Made by a program: the position numbers and the translations under genes. Shown in pieces: positions 54,326-64,000 of a stretch of DNA of 64,000 nucleotides. How positions within the stretch are numbered: the stretch's first letter is position 1; each line of letters opens with the position of its first letter. Origin of the DNA: Actinomycetota bacterium (GTDB lineage: Bacteria > Actinomycetota > Thermoleophilia > Gaiellales > Gaiellaceae); NCBI GenBank assembly GCA_004366385.1, contig ML178782.1, forward strand, positions 1 through 64,000. Direction: 5' to 3'. The notes beneath the pieces were generated by a model. It was given only the letters and a program-made list of their open reading frames with translations, had not been told where the DNA came from and made no database searches.

Positions 54326-55153
54326 ATGAGCACCGACCGTCCAGACACGATCGTCCTGATCCACGGGCTGTGGATGACCCCCAGGAGCTGGGAGACCTGG
54401 GTGCCGTACTACGAGGCGAAGGGCTACCGCGTCCTCACGCCCGGGTACCCGGGCTTCGAGATCGAGGTGGAGGCGCTGCGCGAGAGCCCGTCCGTGATCG
54501 CGGAGCTGACGGTCCCCGAGGTCGTCGACCATCTCGCCGGCGTGATCGGCGAGCTCGAGCGGCCGCCGATCGTCATGGGCCACTCGTTCGGAGGCGCGCT
54601 CACACAGCTTCTGCTCGACCGCGGCCTCGGCGCGGCCGGCGTCGCGATCAACGGCGCGCCGACCGAGGGCGTCCGCGTGCAGCCGCTGTCGCAGATCAAG
54701 TCGATCTTCCCCGCGCTCAGGAACCCGACGAAGCGCCACGACGCCTTCGGCTTCACGCACGACCAGTTCCACTACGCGTTCACGAACACGCTGAGCGAGG
54801 AGGACTCGCAGCAGGTGTACGACCGGTACCACATCGCCGCTCCTGCGGCCTGGTTGTGGGCGTACGGCGTCTTCGCGAACCTCAAGCCGGGCCCGCAGGA
54901 GACGTGGGTGAACTACGAGAACCCGGATCGCGCGCCGCTCCTCTTCATCACGGGCGGCGAGGACCACATCATGCCGCCGTCCGTCCAGCACTCGAACGCG
55001 AAGCACTACAAGGGCGACACGATCACCGAGGTGCACGACTTCGAGGGCCGGTCGCACTGGACGTGCGGCGAGCCCGGCTGGGAGGCGATCGCGGATGACG
55101 CGCTCGAGTGGGCGCTCGCGCACGCGAGGACTCCCGCCGCGACGGCCTCGTAG
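54326..55153 (+). CDS. Alpha/beta hydrolase
   Basis: DTIVLIHGLWMTPRSWE...VMGHSFGGALTQLLL...RSHWTCGEPGW. Confidence 0.93.
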   Translation: MSTDRPDTIVLIHGLWMTPRSWETWVPYYEAKGYRVLTPGYPGFEIEVEALRESPSVIAELTVPEVVDHLAGVIGELERPPIVMGHSFGGALTQLLLDRGLGAAGVAINGAPTEGVRVQPLSQIKSIFPALRNPTKRHDAFGFTHDQFHYAFTNTLSEEDSQQVYDRYHIAAPAAWLWAYGVFANLKPGPQETWVNYENPDRAPLLFITGGEDHIMPPSVQHSNAKHYKGDTITEVHDFEGRSHWTCGEPGWEAIADDALEWALAHARTPAATAS

Positions 55154-55196
55154 GTTCCCGCGGCCTCGAGCGCGCGCTTCGGCCAAACTCGCGGAT

Positions 55197-56345
55197 GTGA
55201 GCGCGCGCACGCTGATCCTCGGCGGCGGCTTCGGCGGCATCGCGACGGCCGTCGAGCTCCGGCGGCGCCTCGGCGAGGAGCACGAGATCGTGCTCGTCGA
55301 CCGCAAGCCCGAGTTCGCGATGGGGCTCCGGAAGCTGTGGGAGCTCGTCGGGCACGGAACGGTCGCCGAGGGCAGCCGCTCGCGGGCTCTGCTCTCGCGG
55401 CACGGGGTGGACTTCCGGCAGGTCGAGATCACGGCGATCGACCCGGAGGGACGGGCTGCGGAGACCTCGGAGGGGCGGCTGGAGGGCGACCACCTCGTCG
55501 TCGCGCTCGGCGCGGCGGCGCGGCCCGACCTCGTCCCGGGCCTCGCGGAGCACGGGCACGACGTGTGGGCGTTCGAGGGCGTCCCGGCCGCGACGGCCGC
55601 GCTCCGCGGCTTCGAGGGCGGGCGTCTCCTCGTGCTCGTGGCGGGCGCGCCGTACCCGTGCCCGCCGGCGCCGTACGAGTGCACGATCCACCTCCACGAG
55701 CACCTGCTCGAGCGCGGGCTCCGCTACGAGACCGACCTCGCCGTCGCGACGCTCCAGCCGCTGCTCATGCCCAACGCCGGCCGCAAGGGCTCGGAGTGGA
55801 TGGGCAAGCAGCTCGACGAGCGCGGCGTCGCCTACCGCGCCGGCGCAAAGACCGAGCGCGTCGAGCCCGGCCGCGTCGTGCTCGCGGACGGCGAGATCCC
55901 GTTCGACCTGCTGATCACGGTGCCGCCGCACCGGCCGCCCGAGGTCGTGCTCGAGAGCCCGCTCGCGGGCGAGCAGGGCTGGATCCCGGTCGACGCTGGG
56001 ACGCTCCAGACGTCCTACCCCGGCGTGTACTCGGTCGGCGACGTGATGGCGATCACGCTCTCGAACGGCCTCCCGTTCCCGAAGGCGGGCGTGATGGCGA
56101 AGCTCCAGGGGACACGCGTGGCGCGCGCGATCGCGGCGGAGCTGCGCGGCGAAGAGCCGCCGCCTCTCTTCGACGGCAGCGGCTTCTGCCCGATCGAGGT
56201 CGGAGGAGGCGCGGCGGCGGTCGTCCAGGGCCGCTGGTACGCGGAGCCGGAGCCGGTCGTCGCGATCTCGGGCCCGACCGCCGCGCACGCCGCGGAGAAG
56301 GCGGCGTTCGAGACGGAGCACCTCGAGCGCTGGTTCGGCGGCTGA
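55197..56345 (+). CDS. NAD(P)/FAD-dependent oxidoreductase (NDH-2/SQR-like)
   Basis: RTLILGGGFGGIATAVELRRRLG...GVYSVGDVMAI. Confidence 0.93.
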   Translation: MSARTLILGGGFGGIATAVELRRRLGEEHEIVLVDRKPEFAMGLRKLWELVGHGTVAEGSRSRALLSRHGVDFRQVEITAIDPEGRAAETSEGRLEGDHLVVALGAAARPDLVPGLAEHGHDVWAFEGVPAATAALRGFEGGRLLVLVAGAPYPCPPAPYECTIHLHEHLLERGLRYETDLAVATLQPLLMPNAGRKGSEWMGKQLDERGVAYRAGAKTERVEPGRVVLADGEIPFDLLITVPPHRPPEVVLESPLAGEQGWIPVDAGTLQTSYPGVYSVGDVMAITLSNGLPFPKAGVMAKLQGTRVARAIAAELRGEEPPPLFDGSGFCPIEVGGGAAAVVQGRWYAEPEPVVAISGPTAAHAAEKAAFETEHLERWFGG

Positions 56346-56362
56346 GCGAGGAGCGTCTCGCC

Positions 56363-57050
56363 TCAGGGCCGGCGCGCGACGAAGACGTACTCGCGGCTCT
56401 CGTCCGTGAACGGCTCGGCAGCGAAGCCGCCGTGGAGGGACTCGACCTCGAGGCCGGCGACGTCGACGAGCCCGAGCCACTCGTTCTTCGTCGCCCACCA
56501 CAGCGAGCTCGTCCCGCCTCCGTCGAGGGTGATGTCGATGCGGTTGTCGCCGACCGCATAGCGGAGCGTGTGCGGGACCGGGTCGTCGTCGTGCCTGCCG
56601 TCGAGCCGCGCCGCGATCGCATGGTCGAACGCGAACGCGTTCCACGCGAACCGCCCTCCGGGGAGCAGCGACGCGGCCACGCGCTCGAAGACACGCCGCC
56701 GGTCGGCCCACGTCGGCAGGTGCAGGAGCGCGCGGAACGGGCAGTAGACGAGCGCGGCAGGCTCTTCGAGCGAGAGGTCGCGCATGTCGCCCTCGCGCAG
56801 GTCGAGCTCGACGCCTGCCTCGGCGGCCTTCGCGCGCGCCTGCGCGAGCATCGCGGGTGAGATGTCGATCCCGAGCACGCGCTGCCCGGTCGCCCGCGCG
56901 ACGGGAACGGCCACACGCCCGTTCCCGACGGCGAGCTCCACGAGCGGCCCGTCCGCCTCGAGCGCGAGCCCGACGTAGAACGGGATGTCCTCGGTCATCG
57001 CCGCGGCCCATTCGTCGTAGCGGTGCGCGAACGCCTCGTCCCAGCTCACG
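56363..57050 (-). CDS. Class I SAM-dependent methyltransferase (approximate start)
   Basis: VELAVGNGRVAVPVARATGQRVLGIDISPAMLAQARAKA. Confidence 0.9.
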
Positions 57051-57087
57051 CGGCGATGATCGCACCGCGTGTGGCAGGCTGCCACGC

Positions 57088-57633
57088 ATGGTCCCGGAGG
57101 CACAGCTCGAGAAGACCGAGGACGGCCTCGTCGTGCAGGGCGACGGCTGGTTCGTGCTGAACGCGCGCGAGTCGCGCTGGTACCACGCGGACGGCCGCAG
57201 CGCGTACTGCGACTTCGAGGGCGAGCAGGACTTCGCCGAGGTGGGGGTCAACGTGCAGGTGCTCGAGCCGGGCGTGCCGATGTCCATGTATCACTGGGAG
57301 GCCGACCAGGAGGACTTCCTCGTCGTCTCGGGCGAGGCGCTGCTGATCGTGGAGGGCGAGGAGCGCCCGCTCCGGGCCTGGGACTTCGTCCACTGCCCGC
57401 CGGGGACGAAGCACACGATCGTGGGCGCCGGCTCGGGCCCGTGCGCCGTCGTCTGCGTCGGCGGCCGCGCGCACCAGGACGGCCCCGGCTGGGGCGGCTA
57501 CTCCGTGGACGAGGCGGCTCTCCGGCACGGCGCGGGCGTGGAGGCGGAGACGAACGACCCACGCGAGGCCTACGCCTCGGTCACGAAGCGCGAGCCGGCT
57601 GCCTACCGCGACGGCTGGCTGCCCGGTTCGTAG
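57088..57633 (+). CDS. Cupin domain-containing protein
   Basis: VPMSMYHWEADQEDFLVVSGEALLIVEGEERPLRAWDFVHCPPGTKHTIVG. Confidence 0.92.
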   Translation: MVPEAQLEKTEDGLVVQGDGWFVLNARESRWYHADGRSAYCDFEGEQDFAEVGVNVQVLEPGVPMSMYHWEADQEDFLVVSGEALLIVEGEERPLRAWDFVHCPPGTKHTIVGAGSGPCAVVCVGGRAHQDGPGWGGYSVDEAALRHGAGVEAETNDPREAYASVTKREPAAYRDGWLPGS

Positions 57634-57649
57634 CCCGCCTCCGCGCTCG

Positions 57650-57880
57650 TCAGGCCACGAGCACGGCAACCGCCGCGAGCGCGACGACGAGCGCGACCGC
57701 CACGGCCGCGAGCGCGAGCCGGAGGACGAGACGGCGGCGACGCGGCTTCTCGCCGCCCGACCGGGACGGAACCGAGCCGTGCGCGACGACCTCCGCGCCG
57801 GCGAGGCGCTGCGCGAGGAGCCTCGACGCCTCGGCGGCGGACGGCTGGGCAGAGTGGGAGTGGTCGTCGTGGTCGCTCAC
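57650..57880 (-). CDS. Small membrane protein, hypothetical
   Basis: GTG start; C-terminal TM LRLALAAVAVALVVALAAVAVLVA. Confidence 0.6.
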   Translation of the reverse strand: MSDHDDHSHSAQPSAAEASRLLAQRLAGAEVVAHGSVPSRSGGEKPRRRRLVLRLALAAVAVALVVALAAVAVLVA

Positions 57881-58014
57881 GTGGAGGCTCCGGCCGCGGG
57901 GCCGCCGGCAGTGGAGCCGGTCGCGCCCCCGACGGCGTTGGCGTTCCCATACTCGCAACGCCGGTGGAAGGGCGCAAGGGGCGCAACAGCCGGGAGCACG
58001 CACGTCCCCACGGC

Positions 58015-58587
58015 TCAATCCTGCCTCGCGCGCCGGGCGACCAGGAGGCCCGCGTGCCAGCCGGGCGCGCGGCCTCCGTCCGGCATGCGGGCCGTCTCGA
58101 GCTCGAGCCCGGCGCGCACGATCAGCCACGAGATCAGCGAGTTCGAGTTCCACATCTCCCCCGTTCCGAGCTCGTCGCGGCCCCAGACCGGAGTCGGGAC
58201 ATCAGGGACGAGCTCGAGCACGTGCCGAGCGCGGGTCGCGTCGTCGGTGAGGCGCTGCGGGCTGTCCACCGCCTCGTCGACGTCCGGGATCACGCCCTCG
58301 TACCAGCGCCGCACCTCGTAGCGGAAGATCCGGAGACGCCTGGCCAAGCGGCTGCCGACGGGGCCTTCGGCGACGACGCCGCGGCTCGCTCCGTCCGCGT
58401 CGGGGATCGGCGCCATCTCGATCACGAACCTCCCCTCGGGCGCGGACACGACGAGCGCGGAGTGGTAGAGGTCGCGCGCCGGCCGGCGCTCGAGCCGCGA
58501 CACCACCGCCTCGAAGACGCGCCCGTTCCACTTCACCGAGTGCCCGCCCGCGCCGAGCGGGAGCCAGTACAGGTCGACGCCGCTCAC
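58015..58587 (-). CDS. Conserved hypothetical protein (190 aa)
   Basis: MSGVDLYWLPLGAGGHSVKWNGRVFEAVVSRLERRPARDLYHSALVV. Confidence 0.75.
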   Translation of the reverse strand: MSGVDLYWLPLGAGGHSVKWNGRVFEAVVSRLERRPARDLYHSALVVSAPEGRFVIEMAPIPDADGASRGVVAEGPVGSRLARRLRIFRYEVRRWYEGVIPDVDEAVDSPQRLTDDATRARHVLELVPDVPTPVWGRDELGTGEMWNSNSLISWLIVRAGLELETARMPDGGRAPGWHAGLLVARRARQD

Positions 58588-58627
58588 GCCGCAAGCCTGC
58601 CGCGGTAGTGCGACGTCGTGCGCTGTG

Positions 58628-58641
58628 CGAACATGTGTTCG
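58628..58641. promoter_or_regulatory. LexA/SOS box
   Basis: CGAACATGTGTTCG perfect palindrome matching the actinobacterial/Bacillus-type SOS box, directly before dinB. Confidence 0.85.
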
Positions 58642-58642
58642 T

Positions 58643-59824
58643 ATGCGTGCGACGATCCTCCACGCCGACCTGGACTCGTTCTTCGCCTCGGTCGAGCAGC
58701 GGGACGACCCGCGGCTGCGCGGGCGGCCGGTGATCGTCGGTGCCGGCGTCGTGCTCGCGGCGAGCTACGAGGCGAAGGCATTCGGCGTGCGGACGGCGAT
58801 GGGCGGTCGGCAGGCGCGGCGGCTGTGCCCCCGCGCGGTCGTCGTCCCGCCGCGGATGGAGGCGTACTCGGAGGCGAGCAAGGCGGTCTTCCGCGTCTTC
58901 GAGGACGTGACGCCGCTCGTGGAGGGGCTCTCGATCGACGAGGCGTTCCTGGACGTGCGCGGCCTCGAACGGCTGGCCGGCCCGCCGGAGACGATCGCGC
59001 GGCGGCTGCGAAAGCGGGTGCTCGACCAGGTCGGGCTCCCGATCACCGTCGGCATCGCACGCACGAAGTTCCTCGCGAAGGTGGCGAGCGCGGTCGCGAA
59101 GCCGGACGGGCTCCTCGTCGTCCCGCCCGACGGCGAGCTGCGGTTCCTGCACCCGCTCCCGGTCGAGGCGCTCTGGGGCGTCGGCCGCGTGACCGCCGCG
59201 AAGCTGCACGAACGCGGCATCCGCACCGTCGGCCAGGTGGCGACGCTCGACGAGCGGGTGCTCGTGTGGATGCTCGGGCGCGCGGCCGGGCGCCACCTGC
59301 ACGCGCTCGCGCACAACCGCGACCCGCGGGCGGTGCGAACCGGTCGGCGGCGGCGCTCGATCGGGAGCCAACGTGCGCTCGGCCGGCGGCCGCGGAGCAT
59401 GGAGGAGATCGACGCGACCGTCGTCGCGATCGTCGACCGGCTCGCACGCCGGCTGCGCAAGGGGCGGCGCGCGTGCCGAACCGTGACCCTGCGGCTGCGG
59501 TTCTCCGACTTCACGCGCGCGACCCGGTCGCACACGCTCCCGCAGGCGACGACCGAGACGCGCGAGCTGCTGGCGGCTGCGCGCGGGTTGCTGGCAGAGG
59601 CGACGCCGCTGATCCGCGCACAGGGGCTCACGCTCGTCGGCCTCTCGCTGACGAACCTCGTGGACGGGGACCGGATCCAGCTCGCGCTCCCGCTCGAGCC
59701 GAGCCTCTCGCCCCTCGACGCCGCGCTCGACGAGGTGCGCGAGCGCTACGGCGCGGACGCGATCACGCGCGGCGTGCTCCTCGGTCGGAGCCAGGGCGTC
59801 GTGATGCCGGTGCTGCCCGATTGA
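58643..59824 (+). CDS. dinB: DNA polymerase IV
   Basis: ILHADLDSFFASVEQRDDPRLRGRPVIVG...LSIDEAFLDV...VGIARTKFLAKVAS. Confidence 0.95.
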   Translation: MRATILHADLDSFFASVEQRDDPRLRGRPVIVGAGVVLAASYEAKAFGVRTAMGGRQARRLCPRAVVVPPRMEAYSEASKAVFRVFEDVTPLVEGLSIDEAFLDVRGLERLAGPPETIARRLRKRVLDQVGLPITVGIARTKFLAKVASAVAKPDGLLVVPPDGELRFLHPLPVEALWGVGRVTAAKLHERGIRTVGQVATLDERVLVWMLGRAAGRHLHALAHNRDPRAVRTGRRRRSIGSQRALGRRPRSMEEIDATVVAIVDRLARRLRKGRRACRTVTLRLRFSDFTRATRSHTLPQATTETRELLAAARGLLAEATPLIRAQGLTLVGLSLTNLVDGDRIQLALPLEPSLSPLDAALDEVRERYGADAITRGVLLGRSQGVVMPVLPD

Positions 59825-59827
59825 CGG

Positions 59828-60265
59828 TCATTGGTCGACGTAGCGCTGCGACCAGGCGCGCTCGGACGAGCCGTTGCGGAGGTCGACGCCGAAGTCCGCC
59901 GCGGCCTTCAGCACGAGCAGCCAGCTCACCCAGCCGGGGTGGAGCTCGACCCACGCGGCCGGGTCCTCGCAGCGGCAGCGCATTTCGAGCAGGCAGCCGC
60001 CGTCCTCGCGCTCCGCGAGCGAGAGCTCGACATCCGCGCCGAAGTAGCGGAGCGCGAGACGAGCCGGCGGCTCGCGCTCGACCACCTCCACGACGGTCGT
60101 CAGGCCACCCGGGAACTCGAGCTCGAAGCCGCCGTCTCCGGCCGCCGAGCGCACCGCCCAGAAGCGCTCGCGGCCCTCGTCCGTGTCGAGCAGGTGGAAG
60201 ACGTGCGCGCGCACGCTCGCGAGCGACAGCCGCCAGACGATCGTCTCGCCGACGTCGACTCTCAT
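59828..60265 (-). CDS. SRPBCC/AHSA1-like protein
   Basis: IVWRLSLASVRAHVFHLLDTDEGRERFWAV...WLLVLKAAADFGVDLRN. Confidence 0.75.
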   Translation of the reverse strand: MRVDVGETIVWRLSLASVRAHVFHLLDTDEGRERFWAVRSAAGDGGFELEFPGGLTTVVEVVEREPPARLALRYFGADVELSLAEREDGGCLLEMRCRCEDPAAWVELHPGWVSWLLVLKAAADFGVDLRNGSSERAWSQRYVDQ

Positions 60266-60780
60266 CGCCGGCCGGTGTCGACGGCGCGCGTCGGATCGAG
60301 GACCGTGCCGCGGCAGGCGCCCCAGAGCCCGCGCCTCGCGGCCTTCGCGCGCACGGCCTCGGCATACAGGCGCGAGGCGTACTTCCCGCGCACGCCGCCG
60401 TAGAACCACGGCGCCGCCGCCCCCGCGCGCACGAGGGCGACGTTCACGTTCGCCGTCCCGCGGTGGACGTAGCGAAGCAGCCGCCCGTAGCGGTCGACGC
60501 GGTCGAGCCGCGGGTCCGCCTCGAGCACCACGCGCGAGCCGACGGGTACGCGGATCAGCAGCGCCGTCCGCGCGGCTCGCGAGTAGCACTCACCGGTGCC
60601 GAGCTCCGGCGTGTCGATCTGGAGGAGGCGGACGCGCGCGCCGTTCGTCAGCCGCAGCGTGTCCCCGTCGGTGATCGACGCGACCGTCGCGGAGACCTGC
60701 GCAGGGCGCGCACCGAGCCCGGCCTGCGCCGAGAGCACGACCGTGAGCGCCACGAGGACGCCTGCGAGCTTGCTGACCAC
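60262..60780 (-). CDS. Secreted thermonuclease (SNase-like)
   Basis: Signal peptide; ATVASITDGDTLRLTNGARVRLLQIDTPE...DRYGRLLRYVHRGTANVNVALVRAGAA. Confidence 0.92.
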   Translation of the reverse strand: MVSKLAGVLVALTVVLSAQAGLGARPAQVSATVASITDGDTLRLTNGARVRLLQIDTPELGTGECYSRAARTALLIRVPVGSRVVLEADPRLDRVDRYGRLLRYVHRGTANVNVALVRAGAAAPWFYGGVRGKYASRLYAEAVRAKAARRGLWGACRGTVLDPTRAVDTGRR

Positions 60781-60857
60781 GTCTCCGTCCCTCCGACCGC
60801 ATTGTGGCGGCTCGTACCGGAGGGCCAGGTCCGGAGCGGACGAGTCCTACGCGCCGC

Positions 60858-61292
60858 TCACCCGCCGGCCTCGCCCTCGCCGTGCCCGACCTCCTGGAGC
60901 ACCCACGAGTTGCCGTCGGGGTCGCGGAAGTCCGCGAAGGAGCCGTAGTCGGAGCGGGCGGGGTCGACGCCCGGCCGCCACTCGCCCTGCTCGCGGTCGA
61001 AGTGACGGATGTCGCTGACCTCCACCCCGCGCCCGACGAGCTCCGCCCGCGCGACTTCGAGGTTCGAGACGACGAGGTGCGTCCCACGGTACGACCCGGG
61101 AGCGGCGTCGGTGATCCCGGTGCCGATCGTGACCGAGCACGCCGAGCCGGGCGGCGTCAGCTGCACGACGCGGAAGCCCTCGACCGGGGTCGTGTCCACG
61201 TCGAGCGCGAACCCGAGCTGCTCGGTGTAGAACGCCTTCGCGCGGTCGACGTCGGAGACGGGGACGATGACGAGCTCGAGCTTGTAGTCCAT
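60858..61292 (-). CDS. VOC family protein
   Basis: KLELVIVPVSDVDRAKAFYTEQLGFALD...FRDPDGNSWVLQEV. Confidence 0.93.
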   Translation of the reverse strand: MDYKLELVIVPVSDVDRAKAFYTEQLGFALDVDTTPVEGFRVVQLTPPGSACSVTIGTGITDAAPGSYRGTHLVVSNLEVARAELVGRGVEVSDIRHFDREQGEWRPGVDPARSDYGSFADFRDPDGNSWVLQEVGHGEGEAGG

Positions 61293-61303
61293 CAGGGCTC
61301 CTC

Positions 61304-62767
61304 TCAGGCGGCTTCGGTCACGGACTCCGGCTCGGGCGCCGGCTCGCCGTGCTCGTCGAGTGACGGCACGGCCGCCGGGCGGAGGATGACAGCTGCGATC
61401 ACCGCCGCGCAGAGCGCGAAGACCGCGCCGACGAGGAACGCGAGCTGGTAGCCGCCCGTGAGGGCCGCCGCCTCGGACGCGCCGCCGCCGAGCAGCGAGC
61501 CCGATCTCGACGCCGCCAGGCTCGCGAGTACCGCCAGGCCGAGCGCGCCGCCCATCATGAAGGCCGTGTTGACGACGCCCGACGCGAGCCCCGCCTGGTC
61601 CGGCGGCGCGTCGCTCATCGCCGCGAGCAGCACCGGGTTCATCGCCGTCCCCACGCCGATCCCGAGGATCAGCATCGAGGGCAGCACGTCCACGAGGAGC
61701 ACGCCATCGACGGGCGCCCGCGCGAAGAGCGCGAGCCCGAGCGCGACGACCGTCATCCCCGTGACGAGCGGCGGCTTGATGCCAAAGCGCATGACGAGCC
61801 TCGCCGAGAGCCCGAGCGAGAACGCGCCCATGATCAGGTTCGCCGGCAGGAACGCGAGGCCGACCTCCAGCGGGCTGTACCCGAGGACGCGCTGGAGGTA
61901 GAGCGCGGCCATGAAGAACCACGCGAACATCGCGGCCGACCAGAGGATCCCGACGACGTTGGCGGTCGAGAGGTTCCGATGCCGGAAGAGCCCGAGCGGG
62001 ACGAGCGGCGACGGCGCACGCGCCTCGATCGCGAGGAAGAGCATGAGGAGGGCGGCCGAGGCGCCGAGCAGGCCGAGCGTGCGCGCGGCCGTCCACCCGA
62101 CCTCGTTCCCGTTCACGATCGCGTACACGGCCAGCATCAGCGAGGCCGTCACGGTCACCGCGCCGGCGACGTCGAGCCTCGTCTCGCGTGCGCCGCCGCG
62201 CGTCGCCGGGATGAACGCGAGGCTGAGCGCGATCACGGCGATGCCGACGGGCACGTTCACGAGGAAGATCCAGTGCCAGCTCAGGAGATCGGTGAGGACG
62301 CCGCCCGCGAGCACGCCGATCGACCCGCCGCCCGCGGCCACGAAGCCGATGACGCCCATCGCCTTCGCCCGCTCACCGGGCTCCGTGAACAGGGTCATGA
62401 TCAGCGCGAGCGCGACGGCGGCGACGACCGCGGCGCCGAGACCCTGGATCGCCCGCGCCGCGACGAGCATCGCCTGCGAGGCCGCGAGCCCGCACGCGAG
62501 CGACGCGATCGTGAAGAGCGCGATCCCGCCGAGGAAGAGCCGCCGCTGGCCGTACAGGTCGCCGAGCCGGCCGCCGAGCAGCAGGAACCCCCCGAACGTG
62601 AGCGTGTACGCGTTCACGACCCACGCGAGCGAGCTCTCGCCGAAGCCCAGGTCGGCCCTGATCGACGGCAGCGCGACGCCGACGATGGTCACGTCGAGGA
62701 CGATCATGAGGTCGCCCAGGCAGAGGACGATCAGGGCCAGCCAGCGGGTTCGGGAGTCGAGGGTCAT
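61304..62767 (-). CDS. MFS transporter (DHA2-like drug/H+ antiporter)
   Basis: LIVLDVTIVGVALPSIRADLGFGESSLAWVVNAYTLTFGGFLLLGGRLGDLYGQRR. Confidence 0.95.
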   Translation of the reverse strand: MTLDSRTRWLALIVLCLGDLMIVLDVTIVGVALPSIRADLGFGESSLAWVVNAYTLTFGGFLLLGGRLGDLYGQRRLFLGGIALFTIASLACGLAASQAMLVAARAIQGLGAAVVAAVALALIMTLFTEPGERAKAMGVIGFVAAGGGSIGVLAGGVLTDLLSWHWIFLVNVPVGIAVIALSLAFIPATRGGARETRLDVAGAVTVTASLMLAVYAIVNGNEVGWTAARTLGLLGASAALLMLFLAIEARAPSPLVPLGLFRHRNLSTANVVGILWSAAMFAWFFMAALYLQRVLGYSPLEVGLAFLPANLIMGAFSLGLSARLVMRFGIKPPLVTGMTVVALGLALFARAPVDGVLLVDVLPSMLILGIGVGTAMNPVLLAAMSDAPPDQAGLASGVVNTAFMMGGALGLAVLASLAASRSGSLLGGGASEAAALTGGYQLAFLVGAVFALCAAVIAAVILRPAAVPSLDEHGEPAPEPESVTEAA

Positions 62768-62841
62768 CGCAGTCCGTTCGCGGTCGGTCTCGGACGTGCA
62801 GACCCGGTCGCGGCACGAAACTCATCGGCCGGGCTGCGAGC

Positions 62842-63459
62842 ATGTCGCGCATGGACGTCATCGAGCTCGAGACGCCCCACGGGCCGGCCCGCGCCCACCT
62901 CTCCCGCGTGGACGACCCGGTCGCGACGCTCGTCCTCGGCCACGGAGCCGGAGGGGGCGTGCATGCGCCCGACCTCGAGGCCGCCCGCCTCGCGGCGCGC
63001 GGGCGCGGCTGGACGGTCGCGCTCGTCGAGCAGCCCTACCGGGTTGCCGGCCGTCGCAGCTCCCCGCCGACGGCGCACCTCGACGCCGCCTGGATCGCGG
63101 TCGTGTCGCACCTCCAGGCCGTCCTCGGGCCGCTCGTCGTGACGGGAGGGCGCTCGGCCGGCGCGCGCGTCGCCTGCCGGACCGCGGAGGCGACGTCCGC
63201 CGCCGGCGTCCTCTGTCTCGCGTTCCCGCTCCAGCCGCCCGCACGTGCGGGGAAGGAGCTCGGGCCGAGCCGGCTGCCGGAGCTCGACGCCGTCACGGTC
63301 GAGACGCTCGTCGTCCAGGGCGAGCGCGACCGCTTCGGCATCCCGCCGCCCGGCCCGCACCGCGAGGTCGTCGTCATCCGCGGCGACCACGGCCTGAAGA
63401 CCGACCTGCCTGCGCTCGCCGAGGCCGTCGGGCGCTGGATCGCGCGCATCGCGAGCTGA
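62842..63459 (+). CDS. Alpha/beta family hydrolase (TEX30/KANL3-like)
   Basis: VATLVLGHGAGGGVHAPDLEAAR...VTGGRSAGARVACRTA...VIRGDHGLK. Confidence 0.88.
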   Translation: MSRMDVIELETPHGPARAHLSRVDDPVATLVLGHGAGGGVHAPDLEAARLAARGRGWTVALVEQPYRVAGRRSSPPTAHLDAAWIAVVSHLQAVLGPLVVTGGRSAGARVACRTAEATSAAGVLCLAFPLQPPARAGKELGPSRLPELDAVTVETLVVQGERDRFGIPPPGPHREVVVIRGDHGLKTDLPALAEAVGRWIARIAS

Positions 63460-63508
63460 CCGCGCCGCGCCGACAAAGCGCCGGGGGGGACCAGCGTCCC
63501 CCACCGGC

Positions 63509-64000
63509 TCAGGCTTCGCTCGGCTCGGGCCCGGCCCGGCCGCGCTCCGCGCCGACCTCGTACTCGCCGTCGTGGGGCGGCTCGATCGTGATGTTCGGGA
63601 GCAGCTTGTCGAGCCAGCGCGGGATGTACCACGTCTTCTCGCCGAGCCACGTGAAGAAGGCCGGCACGAGCGTCATGCGCACGACGAGCGCGTCCGTGAG
63701 GATCGCGACCGCGAGCAGCAGGCCGAACTCCTTTGAGATCCGGTCGGCGGTGAGGATGAACGCCGCGAAGACGGTGCCCATGATCAGCGCAGCCGCGACC
63801 ACGACGCGCCCGATCGCGGCGATCCCGTGCTCGACCGCCTCGCGCGTGTTCAGGCCGTGGACGTGCTCCTCCCGGATGCGGCTCATGAGGAAGACCATGT
63901 AGTCCATCGAGAGTCCGAACAGGATCGCGAAGGCGATCGGCGGCACGAACGTCTCGATCGGGCCGGTGCGGTCGAGCCCCATGAGCGAGAGCAGATACCC
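63509..64000 (-). CDS. MMPL family transporter, C-terminal part (runs off window)
   Basis: AFAILFGLSMDYMVFLMSRIREEH...ILTDALVVRMTLVPAFFTWLGEKTWYIP. Confidence 0.93.
   Translation of the reverse strand, partial: GYLLSLMGLDRTGPIETFVPPIAFAILFGLSMDYMVFLMSRIREEHVHGLNTREAVEHGIAAIGRVVVAAALIMGTVFAAFILTADRISKEFGLLLAVAILTDALVVRMTLVPAFFTWLGEKTWYIPRWLDKLLPNITIEPPHDGEYEVGAERGRAGPEPSEA

Noticed and set aside
55023-57287. 754 aa minus-strand ORF
   Set aside because: Spans several good genes on both strands; shadow frame.
58618-60948. 776 aa plus-strand ORF
   Set aside because: Shadow frame of dinB and of downstream minus-strand genes.
1-64000. CRISPR array
   Set aside because: No regularly spaced direct repeats of CRISPR size seen; the 9.2-11.1 kb repeats are irregularly spaced tRNA fragments.

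Overview
High-GC bacterial chromosomal window, probably actinobacterial (Thermoleophilia-like; inferred only from codon bias and gene content). Most of it is ordinary housekeeping or metabolic sequence: holB, tmk, GalE-like epimerase, O-antigen ligase, class II RNR nrdJ, liv ABC transporter, LtrA, DinB, MFS/MMPL transporters and many small enzymes. The accessory part is ~1-11 kb. It holds an RHS core fragment, a complete IS3-family element with terminal inverted repeats, a 5'-truncated GmrSD-like (DUF262/DUF1524) HNH nuclease gene, an overlapping EVE/PUA-like gene, a divergent Ung-type uracil-DNA glycosylase gene, a tail-to-tail NERD + SF1 helicase gene, a Phd/HicB-HicA toxin-antitoxin pair, and a tRNA-Thr(CGT) locus with at least three extra partial tRNA (att-like) copies and integrase remnants. 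The strongest candidate for something undescribed is the DUF1524 - EVE-like - variant Ung cluster, which looks like a decayed or decaying modified-DNA restriction/glycosylase locus. Other notable items: two inteins in nrdJ plus a ~100 bp patch of foreign codon usage over a conserved nrdJ active-site region, several palindromic operators (LexA box at dinB, HxlR site, NrtR/NUDIX-MDR operon site), and a run of frameshifted or truncated genes between 25 and 37 kb. All assignments are by eye from the translations; no database search was run.
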